Origin: Tessaracoccus flavus
GTDB lineage: Bacteria > Actinomycetota > Actinomycetes > Propionibacteriales > Propionibacteriaceae
Reading direction: 5' to 3'
Assembly (NCBI RefSeq): GCF_001997295.1
Contig: NZ_CP019605.1
Location: forward strand, 434,001-498,000
Length of the DNA stretch: 64,000 bases
Positions 27,069-35,462 of this stretch are shown piece after piece. The notes beneath the pieces are model-generated. The model was given only the letters and a program-made list of their open reading frames with translations. It was not told the DNA's origin and did not search any database. Position 1 is the first letter of the stretch. Each line of letters starts with the position of its first letter. The position numbers and the translations under genes were made by a program.

Positions 27069-27396
27069 GCCCTTCGATACAGAGAGGATTGGGGGTACCG
27101 GGTTTCCCGGGGATCAGCAAGGATGAGGGTGCCGGGCTTTCCGGTGGTCTTGTGGTGGTGGCTGTCTTCGATACTGCCCTGGAGGGCGTTGCTGCGATGT
27201 GCCCTGCCTCGTTGATCCCTGGGAGATCCGGGCCGGTGTCTGACCCCGCGTGCGGGTTGGGGGATGGGTCAGGCCGGGGCGGTAGCTTGATAAGACCGTG
27301 CCCCGCGTGTGTGGGGCTCATCTCTGTAGTGCTCCGGTCCCCGGCCTGCTGAGCCATCCCTCCCGGCTGATAGTGACAAGCCTTGAGGGAGGCAAC
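27069..27396 (+). ncRNA. Candidate bridge RNA region of IS110 copy 2
   Basis: The 328-bp leader is long, conserved with copy 1 and without a convincing gene. Hairpins visible include CCGGG-TTT-CCCGG, CTGACCC with GGGTCAG, and GCCCC with GGGGC. CTTCGATAC at the element edge (27072-27080) is repeated inside at 27166-27174, as expected if a guide loop of the RNA matches the junction. The exact transcript is unknown. Confidence 0.45.
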
Positions 27397-28488
27397 ATGT
27401 ACAAGACATCACACACGCGCCGTCACCGCAACCCCCCATCAGGATCGGTGGTGGTGGGTATCGATACCCATCTGGACATCCATCACGCGGCGTTGGTGGA
27501 TGCGGCGACCGGTGCTCCGGTGGCTGACCAGCAGTTCCCGGCCACCCCGGCCGGCTATCTTGAGTTGCTGGACTGGGCTGTGGGTCATGGCAGGGTCTCG
27601 CGGGCCGGGGTGGAACAGACCGGCACCTATGGTGCCGGGTTGAGCGCCGTGTTGCATGCTGCCGGGATCGAGGTGATCGAGATCAACCACACCGAACGAG
27701 GTGACCGGGCCCGGCACGGGAAGACCGATGAGCTCGACGCGTACCGGGCGGCGACCGCGGCGGCGGCCGGCACCCAGAAGGGCCTAGCCAAGCACTATCA
27801 TCCCGCGATCGCCGCGCTACGACCGTTGATGGTGCTGCGGGCCCATCACCGGAGCTCCAGGCAGCGGGCCTGGGGCCGTGTAGGCGGGATGCTGGTGACC
27901 TGTCCCGACGACCTCGCTGACCAGGTGCGGGGGTTGAACTCGGCCCAGAAACTGGCCCGGATCGCCGCGTGGCGTCCCGACCTGACTCGTCTCCACGACC
28001 CTGTCAACAGTTACAAACTCGCCCTCAGGGACCTCGCCCGTGCCTGCCTCGACCATGATCGGGCCATCGTCGAGATCGATGCGCAACTGCTCAGGATCCT
28101 CACCCCGATCGCGCCGACCCTGCTGGCCCAGCATCATGTCGGGCCAGTGACCACTGCCCAGTTGTTGATCACCGCCGGTCACCCCGGCCGGATCACCTCC
28201 GGTGACGCGTTCGCCAAACTTGTCGGCGTGGCACCACTGCCCGTTCAATCCGGAAAGTCCAGCCGGTGGAGATTGTCGCGCTCGGGCGACCGGCAAGCCA
28301 ACAGCGTCATCCACCGCGTCGTCATCGGACGCCTCGGAACCGACCCGCGATCCAAGACCTACATCCAACGCCGAGTATCCGAAGGAAAGACCCGCTCCGA
28401 AGCCATCCGAGCACTCAAACGACACGTCACCCGAGACCTCTGGACCGCCCTCCAAACAGACCTCAACAACCTCCCCCACACCACTTGA
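27397..28488 (+). CDS. IS110 family transposase
   Basis: This 363-residue recombinase has the N-terminal DEDD domain (Asp23 in GIDTH, Glu73 in EQTGTYG, Asp111 and Asp114 in KTDELDAY), and the C-terminal transposase-20 domain with LVGVAPLPVQSGKSS, likely holding the catalytic Ser, and RLSRSGDRQANSVIH. GAGGGAGG precedes the ATG. All key residues are present, so the copy may be active. It leaves no long target duplication in this family. Confidence 0.95.
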   Translation: MYKTSHTRRHRNPPSGSVVVGIDTHLDIHHAALVDAATGAPVADQQFPATPAGYLELLDWAVGHGRVSRAGVEQTGTYGAGLSAVLHAAGIEVIEINHTERGDRARHGKTDELDAYRAATAAAAGTQKGLAKHYHPAIAALRPLMVLRAHHRSSRQRAWGRVGGMLVTCPDDLADQVRGLNSAQKLARIAAWRPDLTRLHDPVNSYKLALRDLARACLDHDRAIVEIDAQLLRILTPIAPTLLAQHHVGPVTTAQLLITAGHPGRITSGDAFAKLVGVAPLPVQSGKSSRWRLSRSGDRQANSVIHRVVIGRLGTDPRSKTYIQRRVSEGKTRSEAIRALKRHVTRDLWTALQTDLNNLPHTT

Positions 28489-28500
28489 CAGACCATAAGA

Positions 28501-28682
28501 CCTTCGCGGCCGTTCGTCCCTCACGGCCGCTACTCAGGGAGACGTTGAATGCGGAGCCGTTCGTTCCTCACGGCCGCTACTCAGGGAGGCGTGTGGGGGC
28601 GTGGCTGGTTCCTCACGGCCGTTACTCAGGGAGACGTTGAACGCGGAGCCGTTCGTCCCTTACGGCCGCTACTCAGGAAGAC
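28501..28682 (-). repeat. Four REP-like units right of IS110
   Basis: Read on the minus strand each unit is CTGAGTAGCGGCCGTGAGGR followed by ACGAACGGC; the last, at 28501-28540, folds as GCGGCCGT / ACGGCCGC. Units end near 28540, 28589, 28633 and 28677. They point opposite to the array left of the IS, so each array reads away from its neighbouring gene. The last unit overlaps the HEPN gene stop. Confidence 0.8.
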
Positions 28683-29104
28683 GTTATTGGTGGGAGGAGG
28701 GCGTCGAGTTCGCTGGCGAACTCCCAGGCGTCCTCGAGGTCGGCCAGGCCGGCCGGGGGCTGCTTGTCGGATCCGTAGGCGGTCGCGTTGCGCACCAGCC
28801 GCAGCCACTCGAAGCCGTCCGTGTCGAATCCCTTGAGGAGCTTCGCAGCCGCCTGACCCGTCGCCGCGTGACTGCCGGCGCTCTTGGCGCGGAAACCGTG
28901 GTCCAAGAGGAGGGCGGTGAGTTGCTTGCGGATCGAGTCGTAGGCCAGCGAGAACGCGCCCGCGGGGTCGGTGTGGCCGATCATCCTGGAGCTTTGGAGA
29001 TGCGCCCGCGCCTGCTCGCGCAGGAGCGCCACCTGCTCGGGGTCGCGGGCCACCGTCTCGATGCGGCGCTCGCGGATGAGGTCGGCCAGATCCTGTCGCA
29101 CCAT
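28673..29104 (-). CDS. HEPN-domain protein, partner of an HTH-MNT protein
   Basis: This 143-residue all-helical protein ends its HEPN core with RLVRNATAYG, an R-N-x3-Y version (Arg105, Tyr110) of the R-x4-6-H RNase motif. It starts nine bases after the stop of the HTH-nucleotidyltransferase gene. HEPN/MNT pairs are often toxin-antitoxin systems in which the MNT enzyme modifies the HEPN RNase; the Tyr in place of His leaves RNase activity open. The alternative is a substrate-binding partner of the nucleotidyltransferase. Confidence 0.75.
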   Translation of the reverse strand: MVRQDLADLIRERRIETVARDPEQVALLREQARAHLQSSRMIGHTDPAGAFSLAYDSIRKQLTALLLDHGFRAKSAGSHAATGQAAAKLLKGFDTDGFEWLRLVRNATAYGSDKQPPAGLADLEDAWEFASELDALLPPITSS

Positions 29105-29113
29105 CGTCCGAGC

Positions 29114-29698
29114 CTACTTCTCGCCCAGATCGATCGGCACCAACGGGCCGGCCTTGACCGTGCTGGCGAACCCCGAGCTGGGCCGTTCCCACTCCCCGGG
29201 ATCCAGGATCGTGAGGTTGACCTCCTGGCGTAGGGCCGCGGTCGCTGCGCCCTGAGCCTTGGCCGCGGCTCGGCGGGACACCTTCCCGACGAGCAGCACG
29301 TCTACGTCTTCCGGCTGTGGGCCAGGTTCCCCGAGACGGCGCGCCGCCCACGATCCATACACGTAGGCCCGTTCCAGCCCCGGCAGGTCACGCAGCAGGG
29401 CGGGCAGCACCGCCACCGGGCCGTAGGTCAGCGTCAGCAGTTCGGTGAGAGGCGGGGCCAGCGGATGGGTCCCGCTGGCCCGCACCAGACGCGCCCTACC
29501 CACCCGCCGCTCCTCCAGCAGCCCGCCGGCCGCCAGTCGCTCGACCTCGCTGTGCACCGTCGTCAGAGGGGCCTTGAGTAGGCGGGCAAGATCACTCAGC
29601 GTGTGCTCGTCGTCGGGGTGGAGGAACAGCGACGCGAGCAACTCGCCCTGGAGGTCGCTTCGCAGCAGCGGGGCGAGGGTGGGCGGTGCTTGTTTCAC
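29114..29698 (-). CDS. Winged-helix/minimal nucleotidyltransferase (MNT) fusion protein
   Basis: This 194-residue protein has an ArsR-like winged helix (residues 15-75, HTLSDLARLLKAPLTTVHSEVERLAAGG) and a nucleotidyltransferase domain with GSW (115-117) and the metal-binding pair Asp131 and Asp133 in PEDVDVLLVG. It is the first gene of a two-gene operon with the HEPN protein. The start is GTG at 29698, and the inverted repeat TGTTTC-ACA-GAAACA lies right across it, which suggests that the protein represses its own operon. Antitoxin function is an inference from MNT/HEPN families. Confidence 0.78.
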   Translation of the reverse strand: MKQAPPTLAPLLRSDLQGELLASLFLHPDDEHTLSDLARLLKAPLTTVHSEVERLAAGGLLEERRVGRARLVRASGTHPLAPPLTELLTLTYGPVAVLPALLRDLPGLERAYVYGSWAARRLGEPGPQPEDVDVLLVGKVSRRAAAKAQGAATAALRQEVNLTILDPGEWERPSSGFASTVKAGPLVPIDLGEK

Positions 29699-29705
29699 AG
29701 AAACA
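29691..29705. promoter_or_regulatory. Inverted repeat at the start of the HTH-MNT gene
   Basis: TGTTTC and GAAACA form a perfect six-base inverted repeat with ACA between, covering the GTG start. It is a good candidate operator for the winged-helix domain. Confidence 0.6.
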
Positions 29706-29766
29706 GAATAACTCTCCCGCTTCCCGGAAGTGGCGACGGTAGCGAGAGCCGGAGAATGGCGGTGGC

Positions 29767-29772
29767 TAGGCT
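29767..29772 (+). promoter_or_regulatory. -10 hexamer TAGGCT of the dipeptidase gene
   Basis: TAGGCT precedes the ATG at 29779 by six bases without a ribosome site. Confidence 0.6.
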
Positions 29773-29778
29773 GGGGCC

Positions 29779-31104
29779 ATGAGTGTCACCGAGTCCGTCA
29801 ACGCCGTCCTGCCGTCTGTCATCGCCGATCTGAAGCGACTGATCGCCATCCCGTCGGTGTCGTCTCTGCCCGAGCACCACGACGACGTGCTCGCCGCCGC
29901 AGATACCGTCGCCGACCTGCTCCGCGGGGTTGGGTGCCCGGAGGTCAGGCTGCTGGACGGTGGCGGCAAGCCTGCGGTCTACGGTCACTTCCCGGCCCCC
30001 GAGGGCGCGCCGACGGTGCTGCTCTACGCCCACTACGACGTCCAGCCCACAGGAGACGCTGCGGGATGGACCACCGACGCCTTCAGCCCGATGGAGCGCG
30101 AGGGCCGTCTGTACGCGCGCGGATCTGCCGACGACAAGGGCGGCATCGCCGTCCACCTGGCGGCGCTGCGCGCCTTCGACGGGAAGCCGCCGGTTGGCGT
30201 CAAGGTGTTCATCGAGGGCGAGGAGGAGATCGGCTCGCCGTCGATGAAGGACCTCCTCGACGCCCATCCGGAGGAGACCAGCGCGGACCTGTTCATCATT
30301 GCAGACTCCATGAACTGGCAGGTCGGCCAGCCTGCCCTCACGACGACCCTCCGCGGACTCATCGATGCCGTGGTGACCGTGTCGACGCTGGAGTCGGGCG
30401 TCCACTCCGGACAGTACGGAGGCCTCGTGCCGGACGCGGTCACGGCTCTGTGCCGGCTCCTGTCGACGCTGCACGACGAGGAGGGCAACGTGGCGATCAA
30501 GGGCCTCGTGCAGGACCCCGACCCCGAGGTGGATTACGACCACGACGCGCTGCGCGCGGAGGCGGGCGTCCTCGACGGCGTCGAACTCTTCGGCGACGGC
30601 AAGGCCTCGGCGCGCATGTGGACGAGGCCGGCCGTCTCCATCGTCGGCATCGACACGACGAGCATCAAGGACGCGTCCAACACGCTGATCCCGAGCGCCC
30701 GCGCCAAGGTCAGCGTGCGCATCGCGCCGTCACAGGACCCGGTCGCTGCCGAGGCCGCGCTGCGCGAGCACCTGACCGCCAACGCTCCCTGGGGCGCGCG
30801 GGTCGAGATCGACCCGGAGCGCGGCGGGTCCGGCACGCGGATCGATCTGAGCGACCCACGCGCGAGGGTCGCCGTCGAGGCGCTGGAGGAGGCTTTCGGC
30901 GTCGCCCCGGTCGAGATGGGGGTCGGCGGCTCCATCCCGATCGCCAACGAGTTCGCCGAGCGCAACCCCGGGTCGCTGGTGCTCCTGACCGCAGTCGTCG
31001 ATCCGACGTCGCGCATGCACGGCCTGAACGAGTCGCTGGACATGGGCGATTTCGCCAAGGCGGCGCTCGCCGAGACGATCCTGTTGGCCAACCTGGCCAC
31101 ATGA
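29779..31104 (+). CDS. M20 family dipeptidase
   Basis: This 441-residue zinc peptidase has VLLYAHYDVQP (zinc His and catalytic Asp), GRLYARGSADDKGGIAVHL (bridging Asp) and EGEEEIGSPS (general base Glu), plus a central dimerisation insert. It would hydrolyse dipeptides in the cytoplasm. The start is set by TAGGCT six bases upstream. The GH76 gene overlaps its stop (ATGA). It is divergent from the HTH-MNT/HEPN operon. Confidence 0.92.
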   Translation: MSVTESVNAVLPSVIADLKRLIAIPSVSSLPEHHDDVLAAADTVADLLRGVGCPEVRLLDGGGKPAVYGHFPAPEGAPTVLLYAHYDVQPTGDAAGWTTDAFSPMEREGRLYARGSADDKGGIAVHLAALRAFDGKPPVGVKVFIEGEEEIGSPSMKDLLDAHPEETSADLFIIADSMNWQVGQPALTTTLRGLIDAVVTVSTLESGVHSGQYGGLVPDAVTALCRLLSTLHDEEGNVAIKGLVQDPDPEVDYDHDALRAEAGVLDGVELFGDGKASARMWTRPAVSIVGIDTTSIKDASNTLIPSARAKVSVRIAPSQDPVAAEAALREHLTANAPWGARVEIDPERGGSGTRIDLSDPRARVAVEALEEAFGVAPVEMGVGGSIPIANEFAERNPGSLVLLTAVVDPTSRMHGLNESLDMGDFAKAALAETILLANLAT

Positions 31105-32174
31105 GCCTCCCGGCTGCCGACGCAGCGGTGCGCAGGGCCGACGAGGCCGCGCGCTCGGTCGTCGAGGTTTTCGGGCAGCGTGTATTCGGGTGGGTGCCGG
31201 GCACCCACCTGGGCGCGGTCGCGCGCCCTGGCTCGGACGGTGGCGAGTGGCACTACTGGTGGCAGGCGCACTTCCTCGACTGCCTGCTCGACGCGGCCGA
31301 GCGAGACTCCCCGTCGGTGTCCACGGGGCTCATCGGCCGCCAGCACCGGGGGATCTGGCTCCGCAACGGCATGCGGTTTCGTAACTCGTACTTCGACGAC
31401 ATGGCCTGGCTCGCGCTCGCTTGCCAGCGCGCTGGGCTGTCGACGGGGCGGCTTCACGCGGATCTGCGCTCAGCGGTCACCGACGAGTGGGGAGGCGGCG
31501 CCTTCTGGCACCGGGCGCGTGACTTCAAGAACACGGCGGCGACGGGACCCATCGCGCTGTACCTGGCCCGGTCCGGTGACCACGGGACTGCCCGCACGCT
31601 TGTGGGCTGGCTGCAGACCCACCTTCGTGACCCGGGTACGGGGCTTGTCAGGGACGGGTTACGGCTCGAGGGTGGGCCGAGTCCCGTGCTGGTGCCGCAC
31701 GTGTTCACCTACAACCAGGGGCCGATCCTCGGAGCGATGCTGGCCCTCGGCGACCGGGCGAGCCTCACGGCCGCAGCCGAACTCGTCGACGACGTCGCCC
31801 GGCACCTCGTCCGCCCCGGCACGTCCGTGCTGATCACCCACGGGTCGGGGGACGGCGGACTGTTCACCGGGATCCTCACGCGCTATCTGGCTCTCGCCGC
31901 CTGCGACGCGCGACTGCCGTCGTCGGCGAGGGAGCAGGCGTCGGTTCTGGTGAGGGACACGGCTGAAGAGCTGTGGCGGGGCAGGGAGACCCGGGGCTGG
32001 CGGGGCCGCCCGGTTACAGTCTTCCCCAGCGACACAGGAGACCCGCGCGTCCCTCACCGCGTGGAACTGTCCACCCAGCTGCAGGCCTGGATGGCGCTGG
32101 AAGCGGCGGTCCGCCTCCGTTGCCTAGCCGACGGTCTCGACGTAGAACCTGCGCTCGACCAGATGCGTCTGTAG
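31101..32174 (+). CDS. Glycoside hydrolase family 76-like protein, intracellular
   Basis: This 357-residue (alpha/alpha)6-barrel-like protein resembles alpha-1,6-mannanases: WHYWWQAHFLDCLLDAAER, RNSYFDDMAWLALACQRAG with the paired Asp of the GH76 active site, and VFTYNQGPILGAMLAL match family motifs. It lacks a signal peptide, whereas known bacterial GH76 enzymes are mostly exported. It may act on internalised oligosaccharides or lipid-linked mannan. Its ATG overlaps the dipeptidase stop, and its 3' end overlaps the NUDIX gene by 51 bases on the other strand. Confidence 0.8.
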   Translation: MSLPAADAAVRRADEAARSVVEVFGQRVFGWVPGTHLGAVARPGSDGGEWHYWWQAHFLDCLLDAAERDSPSVSTGLIGRQHRGIWLRNGMRFRNSYFDDMAWLALACQRAGLSTGRLHADLRSAVTDEWGGGAFWHRARDFKNTAATGPIALYLARSGDHGTARTLVGWLQTHLRDPGTGLVRDGLRLEGGPSPVLVPHVFTYNQGPILGAMLALGDRASLTAAAELVDDVARHLVRPGTSVLITHGSGDGGLFTGILTRYLALAACDARLPSSAREQASVLVRDTAEELWRGRETRGWRGRPVTVFPSDTGDPRVPHRVELSTQLQAWMALEAAVRLRCLADGLDVEPALDQMRL

Positions 32175-32552
32175 GGCGGCGGGGAGCCAGGGGAGGATGT
32201 CAGCCGGGAGGTCGTCGAGGGCGAACCAGGCCAGCTCGGAGGTTGCCTCTCCCGGGGCCAGCTCGCCCGACCACCGCCTGGCCTCGAAGAAGAAGTTGAA
32301 CCCCTGGGCCCGTCCGAGGGTGTAGGGCACGTCGAAGCGCTGCAGCCCGACGTGCACGAGGTCGTCGGGCGACAGGCGGGCGCAGACCTCCTCGCCGGCC
32401 TCGCGTGCGGCGGCCACCGGGGCCGGCTCCGCGTCCTCGATGTGCCCGCCGGGCAGGTTCCACAGCCCGTCGGCGAGCGAGGTCCCGCTGCGGCGCGCGA
32501 GCAGTACACGGTCGGCGTCGTCTCGCAGCGCCACCCAGGCGATCAGCTCCAT
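32124..32552 (-). CDS. NUDIX hydrolase
   Basis: This 142-residue protein carries the NUDIX box GGHIEDAEPAPVAAAREAGEE (Gly...Glu...REAGEE) at about residues 31-51. It would hydrolyse a nucleoside diphosphate derivative; the substrate is unknown. ATG 32552 is preferred, with TTAGAT six bases upstream; a longer version starting at 32600 would overlap the aspA promoter. It converges with the GH76 gene. Confidence 0.88.
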   Translation of the reverse strand: MELIAWVALRDDADRVLLARRSGTSLADGLWNLPGGHIEDAEPAPVAAAREAGEEVCARLSPDDLVHVGLQRFDVPYTLGRAQGFNFFFEARRWSGELAPGEATSELAWFALDDLPADILPWLPAALQTHLVERRFYVETVG

Positions 32553-32599
32553 GTGCCCATCTAACCCGGTAGCGTTGGCGCGGACGAAAGGACCGGTCA

Positions 32600-34078
32600 A
32601 TGCGGATCGAGCGCGACTCCCTCGGTGAGATGAGCATCCCCGACGACGCCTACTGGGGCATCAACACCGCACGGGCCATGGAGAACTTCGCCATCAGCCG
32701 CCGCACCATCAGCGTCTATCCCGACCTCCTCATCGCGTACGCCCAGGTGAAGCAGGCCGCCGCGAGGGCCAACAATGAGCTGGGGGTGCTCGACGACGAG
32801 CGCGCGGGCCTCATCGACCGGGCCTGCCAGGACATCATCGACGGCGAACTGCACGAGCAGTTCGTCGTGAGCGTGATCCAGGGTGGAGCCGGCACCTCGA
32901 CGAACATGAACGTCAACGAGGTGATCGCCAACCGCGCCCTCGACCTTGCGGGCAGGCCGTTCGGCGACTACGAGTTCATCTCCCCGAACGACCACGTCAA
33001 CAAGTCCCAGTCGACCAACGACACCTATCCGAGCGCCGTGAAGTTGAGCGTCGCCTACGGCGTCTATGGGCTGATGCAGGAGATGCGGCTGCTGCGTAAC
33101 TCGTTCTCGCAGAAGGGCAGGGAGTTCCGGGATGTCCTGAAGGTGGGCCGCACCCAGCTCCAGGACGCCGTGCCGATGACGCTGGGCCAGGAGTTCCGGG
33201 GGTTCGGCACCACCATCGGGGAGGACGTCGACCGCTTGGAGGACGTCCGCGAGATGCTGCTGGAGCTGAACCTCGGTGCGACGGCCATCGGCACCGGCAT
33301 CGCGGCGTCGAAGGGGTTCGGCGAGGCGGTCATGCGGCACCTGCGCGAGATCACGGGCTACGAGGAGCTGAGGCAAGCCGCCGATCTCATCGAGGCGACG
33401 AGCGACACCGGCGTGTTCATGTCGGTGTCGTCGGCGATGAAGCGGGCGGCCATGAAGCTCTCCAAGATCTGCAACGACCTGCGCCTCCTCAGCTCCGGCC
33501 CGCAGACCGGCCTCGGCGAGATCAACCTCCCGGCTGTCCAGGCGGGGAGTTCGATCATGCCCGGCAAGGTGAACCCGGTGATCCCGGAGGCCGTCAATCA
33601 GGTGGCCTTCATCATCGCCGGCGCGGACGTCACGATCTCGATGGCGTCGGAGTCCGGCCAGCTCCAGCTCAACGCGTTCGAGCCGGTGATGGCGCACGTC
33701 CTGCTGCAGAACTCCACCTGGCTACGCCGGGCGGTACGGACGCTGCGCATCAACTGCGTCGACGGCATCACCGCGAACGAGGAGCGGCTCCGCTCCCAGG
33801 TGGACCAGTCCGTCGGGGTGGTGACCGCGCTCATGCCGCAGCTGGGATACCTCAATGCGGCCAAGCTTGCGAAGGAGGCGCTCAAGGGAGGGACGTCGAT
33901 CCGTGATCTGGTCCTCGACCGGGGCCTGCTCAGCGAGTCAGAGGTGGAGCGGGCGCTGGAGCCGTCGGGTCTGTCCGGTGGCATCTTCGACACTGGACCA
34001 ATGCCGCGGATGACCCCCGAGCTGATCGCCGAGATGGAGAAGCGGCTGGACGAGGCCGACCGTCACAACGAGGCGTGA
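32600..34078 (+). CDS. aspA: Aspartate ammonia-lyase
   Basis: This 492-residue fumarase/aspartase-superfamily enzyme converts aspartate to fumarate and ammonia. RIERDSLGEMSIPDDAYWGINTARA is the typical aspartase start, with NDHVNKSQSTNDTYPSA and the GSSIMPGKVNPVIPE signature (about residues 314-328). AAAGGA precedes the ATG. It can supply fumarate for anaerobic respiration, which fits a facultative lifestyle with the nitrate island. Fumarase is less likely from the N-terminal motif. Confidence 0.92.
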   Translation: MRIERDSLGEMSIPDDAYWGINTARAMENFAISRRTISVYPDLLIAYAQVKQAAARANNELGVLDDERAGLIDRACQDIIDGELHEQFVVSVIQGGAGTSTNMNVNEVIANRALDLAGRPFGDYEFISPNDHVNKSQSTNDTYPSAVKLSVAYGVYGLMQEMRLLRNSFSQKGREFRDVLKVGRTQLQDAVPMTLGQEFRGFGTTIGEDVDRLEDVREMLLELNLGATAIGTGIAASKGFGEAVMRHLREITGYEELRQAADLIEATSDTGVFMSVSSAMKRAAMKLSKICNDLRLLSSGPQTGLGEINLPAVQAGSSIMPGKVNPVIPEAVNQVAFIIAGADVTISMASESGQLQLNAFEPVMAHVLLQNSTWLRRAVRTLRINCVDGITANEERLRSQVDQSVGVVTALMPQLGYLNAAKLAKEALKGGTSIRDLVLDRGLLSESEVERALEPSGLSGGIFDTGPMPRMTPELIAEMEKRLDEADRHNEA

Positions 34079-34983
34079 CCGCCGCACAGCCGATCGATGG
34101 CCCCGTCGTACTCTCGTCGTAGCCTGTCGACGAGCTCGGCCACCGACGGCACGTCGTCGATGGCGGCGACCCCGTGCCCGGCCGACCACACATCGCGCCA
34201 CGCCTTCACGTCCTCGGATTCCGCAGGGGGACCGGCCGGATCGACGCCCGCGGCCTTGAGGCTGGAGGAGAGGAAGTTGGCAGGGATGCCGCTCACCGCG
34301 GGGGTGTAGACGATGTCTGAGGCGGCGGCTGCGACCACCTGCTGCCGGTAGGCCTCCGGCGCGGCCGACTCCCTCGTCGCCAGGAAGCGTGTCCCCATGT
34401 ATGCGAGATCGGCGCCCATGGCGAGGGCGGCCGCGACGTCGGAGCCGGAGGAGAGGGACCCCGAGAGCGCGATGATGCCGTCGAACCAGGGCCGGACGCT
34501 GGCGAGGAGCGCGAACGGATTGAGCGTGCCGGCGTGGCCGCCCGCGCCGGCCGCCACGAGCACGAGCCCGTCCACTCCAGCACCGGCCGCCTTCCGTGCG
34601 TGACGCAGGGTCGTCACGTCGTGCAGGACGATGCCCCCGTAGCCGTGGACGGCCTCGACCAACTCCGGGACCGCGCCGAGCGAGGTGATGACAACCGGCA
34701 CCCGATGGGCGACGACGGCGGCGAGATCGTCCTGGAGCCGGGTGTTGGTGGGGTGGACGATGAGGTTGACGGCGTAGGGGGCGTCGTCGTCGGAGAGTGC
34801 CGTCTCGATCTCGGCCAGCCATTCGTCGAGACCGGCGGTGGTGCGCTGGTTGAGGGCGGGAAAGCTCCCGATGACCCCCGAACGGCAGGCCGCGACCACC
34901 AGCTCAGGCCCTGAGACGAGGAACATCGGGGCGGCCACGACGGGCAGCCGCAGTCGATCCTTCAGGGGCGCGGGAATCGGCAT
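34063..34983 (-). CDS. Nitronate monooxygenase (2-nitropropane dioxygenase-like)
   Basis: This 306-residue FMN-dependent TIM barrel has LPVVAAPMFLVSGPELVVAACRSG at the N-terminus, the catalytic His in AAGAGGHAG and the phosphate-binding LALGADLAYMGTRFLAT-type segment. It oxidises alkyl nitronates such as propionate-3-nitronate. CTGAGGAG precedes the ATG. The last 16 bases overlap the end of aspA on the other strand. Confidence 0.88.
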   Translation of the reverse strand: MPIPAPLKDRLRLPVVAAPMFLVSGPELVVAACRSGVIGSFPALNQRTTAGLDEWLAEIETALSDDDAPYAVNLIVHPTNTRLQDDLAAVVAHRVPVVITSLGAVPELVEAVHGYGGIVLHDVTTLRHARKAAGAGVDGLVLVAAGAGGHAGTLNPFALLASVRPWFDGIIALSGSLSSGSDVAAALAMGADLAYMGTRFLATRESAAPEAYRQQVVAAAASDIVYTPAVSGIPANFLSSSLKAAGVDPAGPPAESEDVKAWRDVWSAGHGVAAIDDVPSVAELVDRLRREYDGAIDRLCGGHASL

Positions 34984-35036
34984 TGGTTCTCCTCAGTTCG
35001 GGCGGGTTTGTTCAGGATGTCGGCACCCTCGTTGCA

Positions 35037-35183
35037 GACGCCAACGGGGATGGGGCGACGCCAACCGGGACGCGACAACGCCGACGAGACCCATCGTCGC
35101 CCGCGACATGTCGAGGGTGACGATGGTGGTCGTCGGCGAGTTCGCGTCAACGTTGGCGTCAGGCGTTCTGCATTGGCGTCAGG
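35037..35183. repeat. 20-bp-phased motif array around a palindrome, locus B
   Basis: ACGCCAAC-type motifs start at 35038, 35058 and 35078. The palindrome has arms CCATCGTCGCCC (35091-35102) and GGGTGACGATGG (35115-35126) around CGACATGTCG. GTCGTCGGCGAGTTCGCGTC follows, then TTGGCGTC at 35153 and 35173. It is the most diverged of the four loci, yet the 20-base period is exact on both sides. Confidence 0.8.
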
Positions 35184-35207
35184 ACCACAGTGGCCGCTGC
35201 GGCTCGG

Positions 35208-35462
35208 TCAGGAGTCGAGGTTTTCCGCGACCATCGACGAGATGAGCTCGACGGCCTCGGCGTTCTCCGACTCGATGCTGACCTCGGCACCCTTCTCGGC
35301 GCCCAACGTCATGATGAGGAGCGACGAGGCGGCATCGACGCTCGTGCCGTCCATGGAAATGGTGATGTCTTCGTTGAAGTTGGCTGCGGCAGCCGCGATC
35401 AACGCTGCGGGGCGGGCGTGGAGTCCGACGCCGGAGCCAACTTTCACAGTCTTGTTAGCCAT
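35208..35462 (-). CDS. ptsH: Phosphocarrier protein HPr
   Basis: This 84-residue protein passes phosphate from EI to sugar-specific EII. His15 is in GLHARPAA and Ser46, the regulatory site, in DAASSLLIMTLGA. AAAGGAG precedes the ATG. It is divergent from ptsI with 136 bases between. No sugar-specific EII gene occurs in the window, and no HPr kinase gene was seen here. Confidence 0.95.
   Translation of the reverse strand: MANKTVKVGSGVGLHARPAALIAAAAANFNEDITISMDGTSVDAASSLLIMTLGAEKGAEVSIESENAEAVELISSMVAENLDS

Larger units (their letters stand above)
27069..28500 (+). mobile_element. IS110-family insertion sequence, copy 2 (complete)
   Basis: The left boundary comes from comparison with copy 1 (shared from GCCCTTCGATAC inward). 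The right boundary is less certain; it is taken just before CCTTCG at 28501, which resembles the left edge and restarts a REP unit. No terminal inverted repeats were seen, as usual for IS110. REP-like units lie on both sides. Confidence 0.85.

Noticed and set aside
1-28500. Composite transposon
   Set aside because: The two IS110 copies enclose core metabolic genes in usual context; IS110 enzymes do not mobilise segments in this way as a rule.
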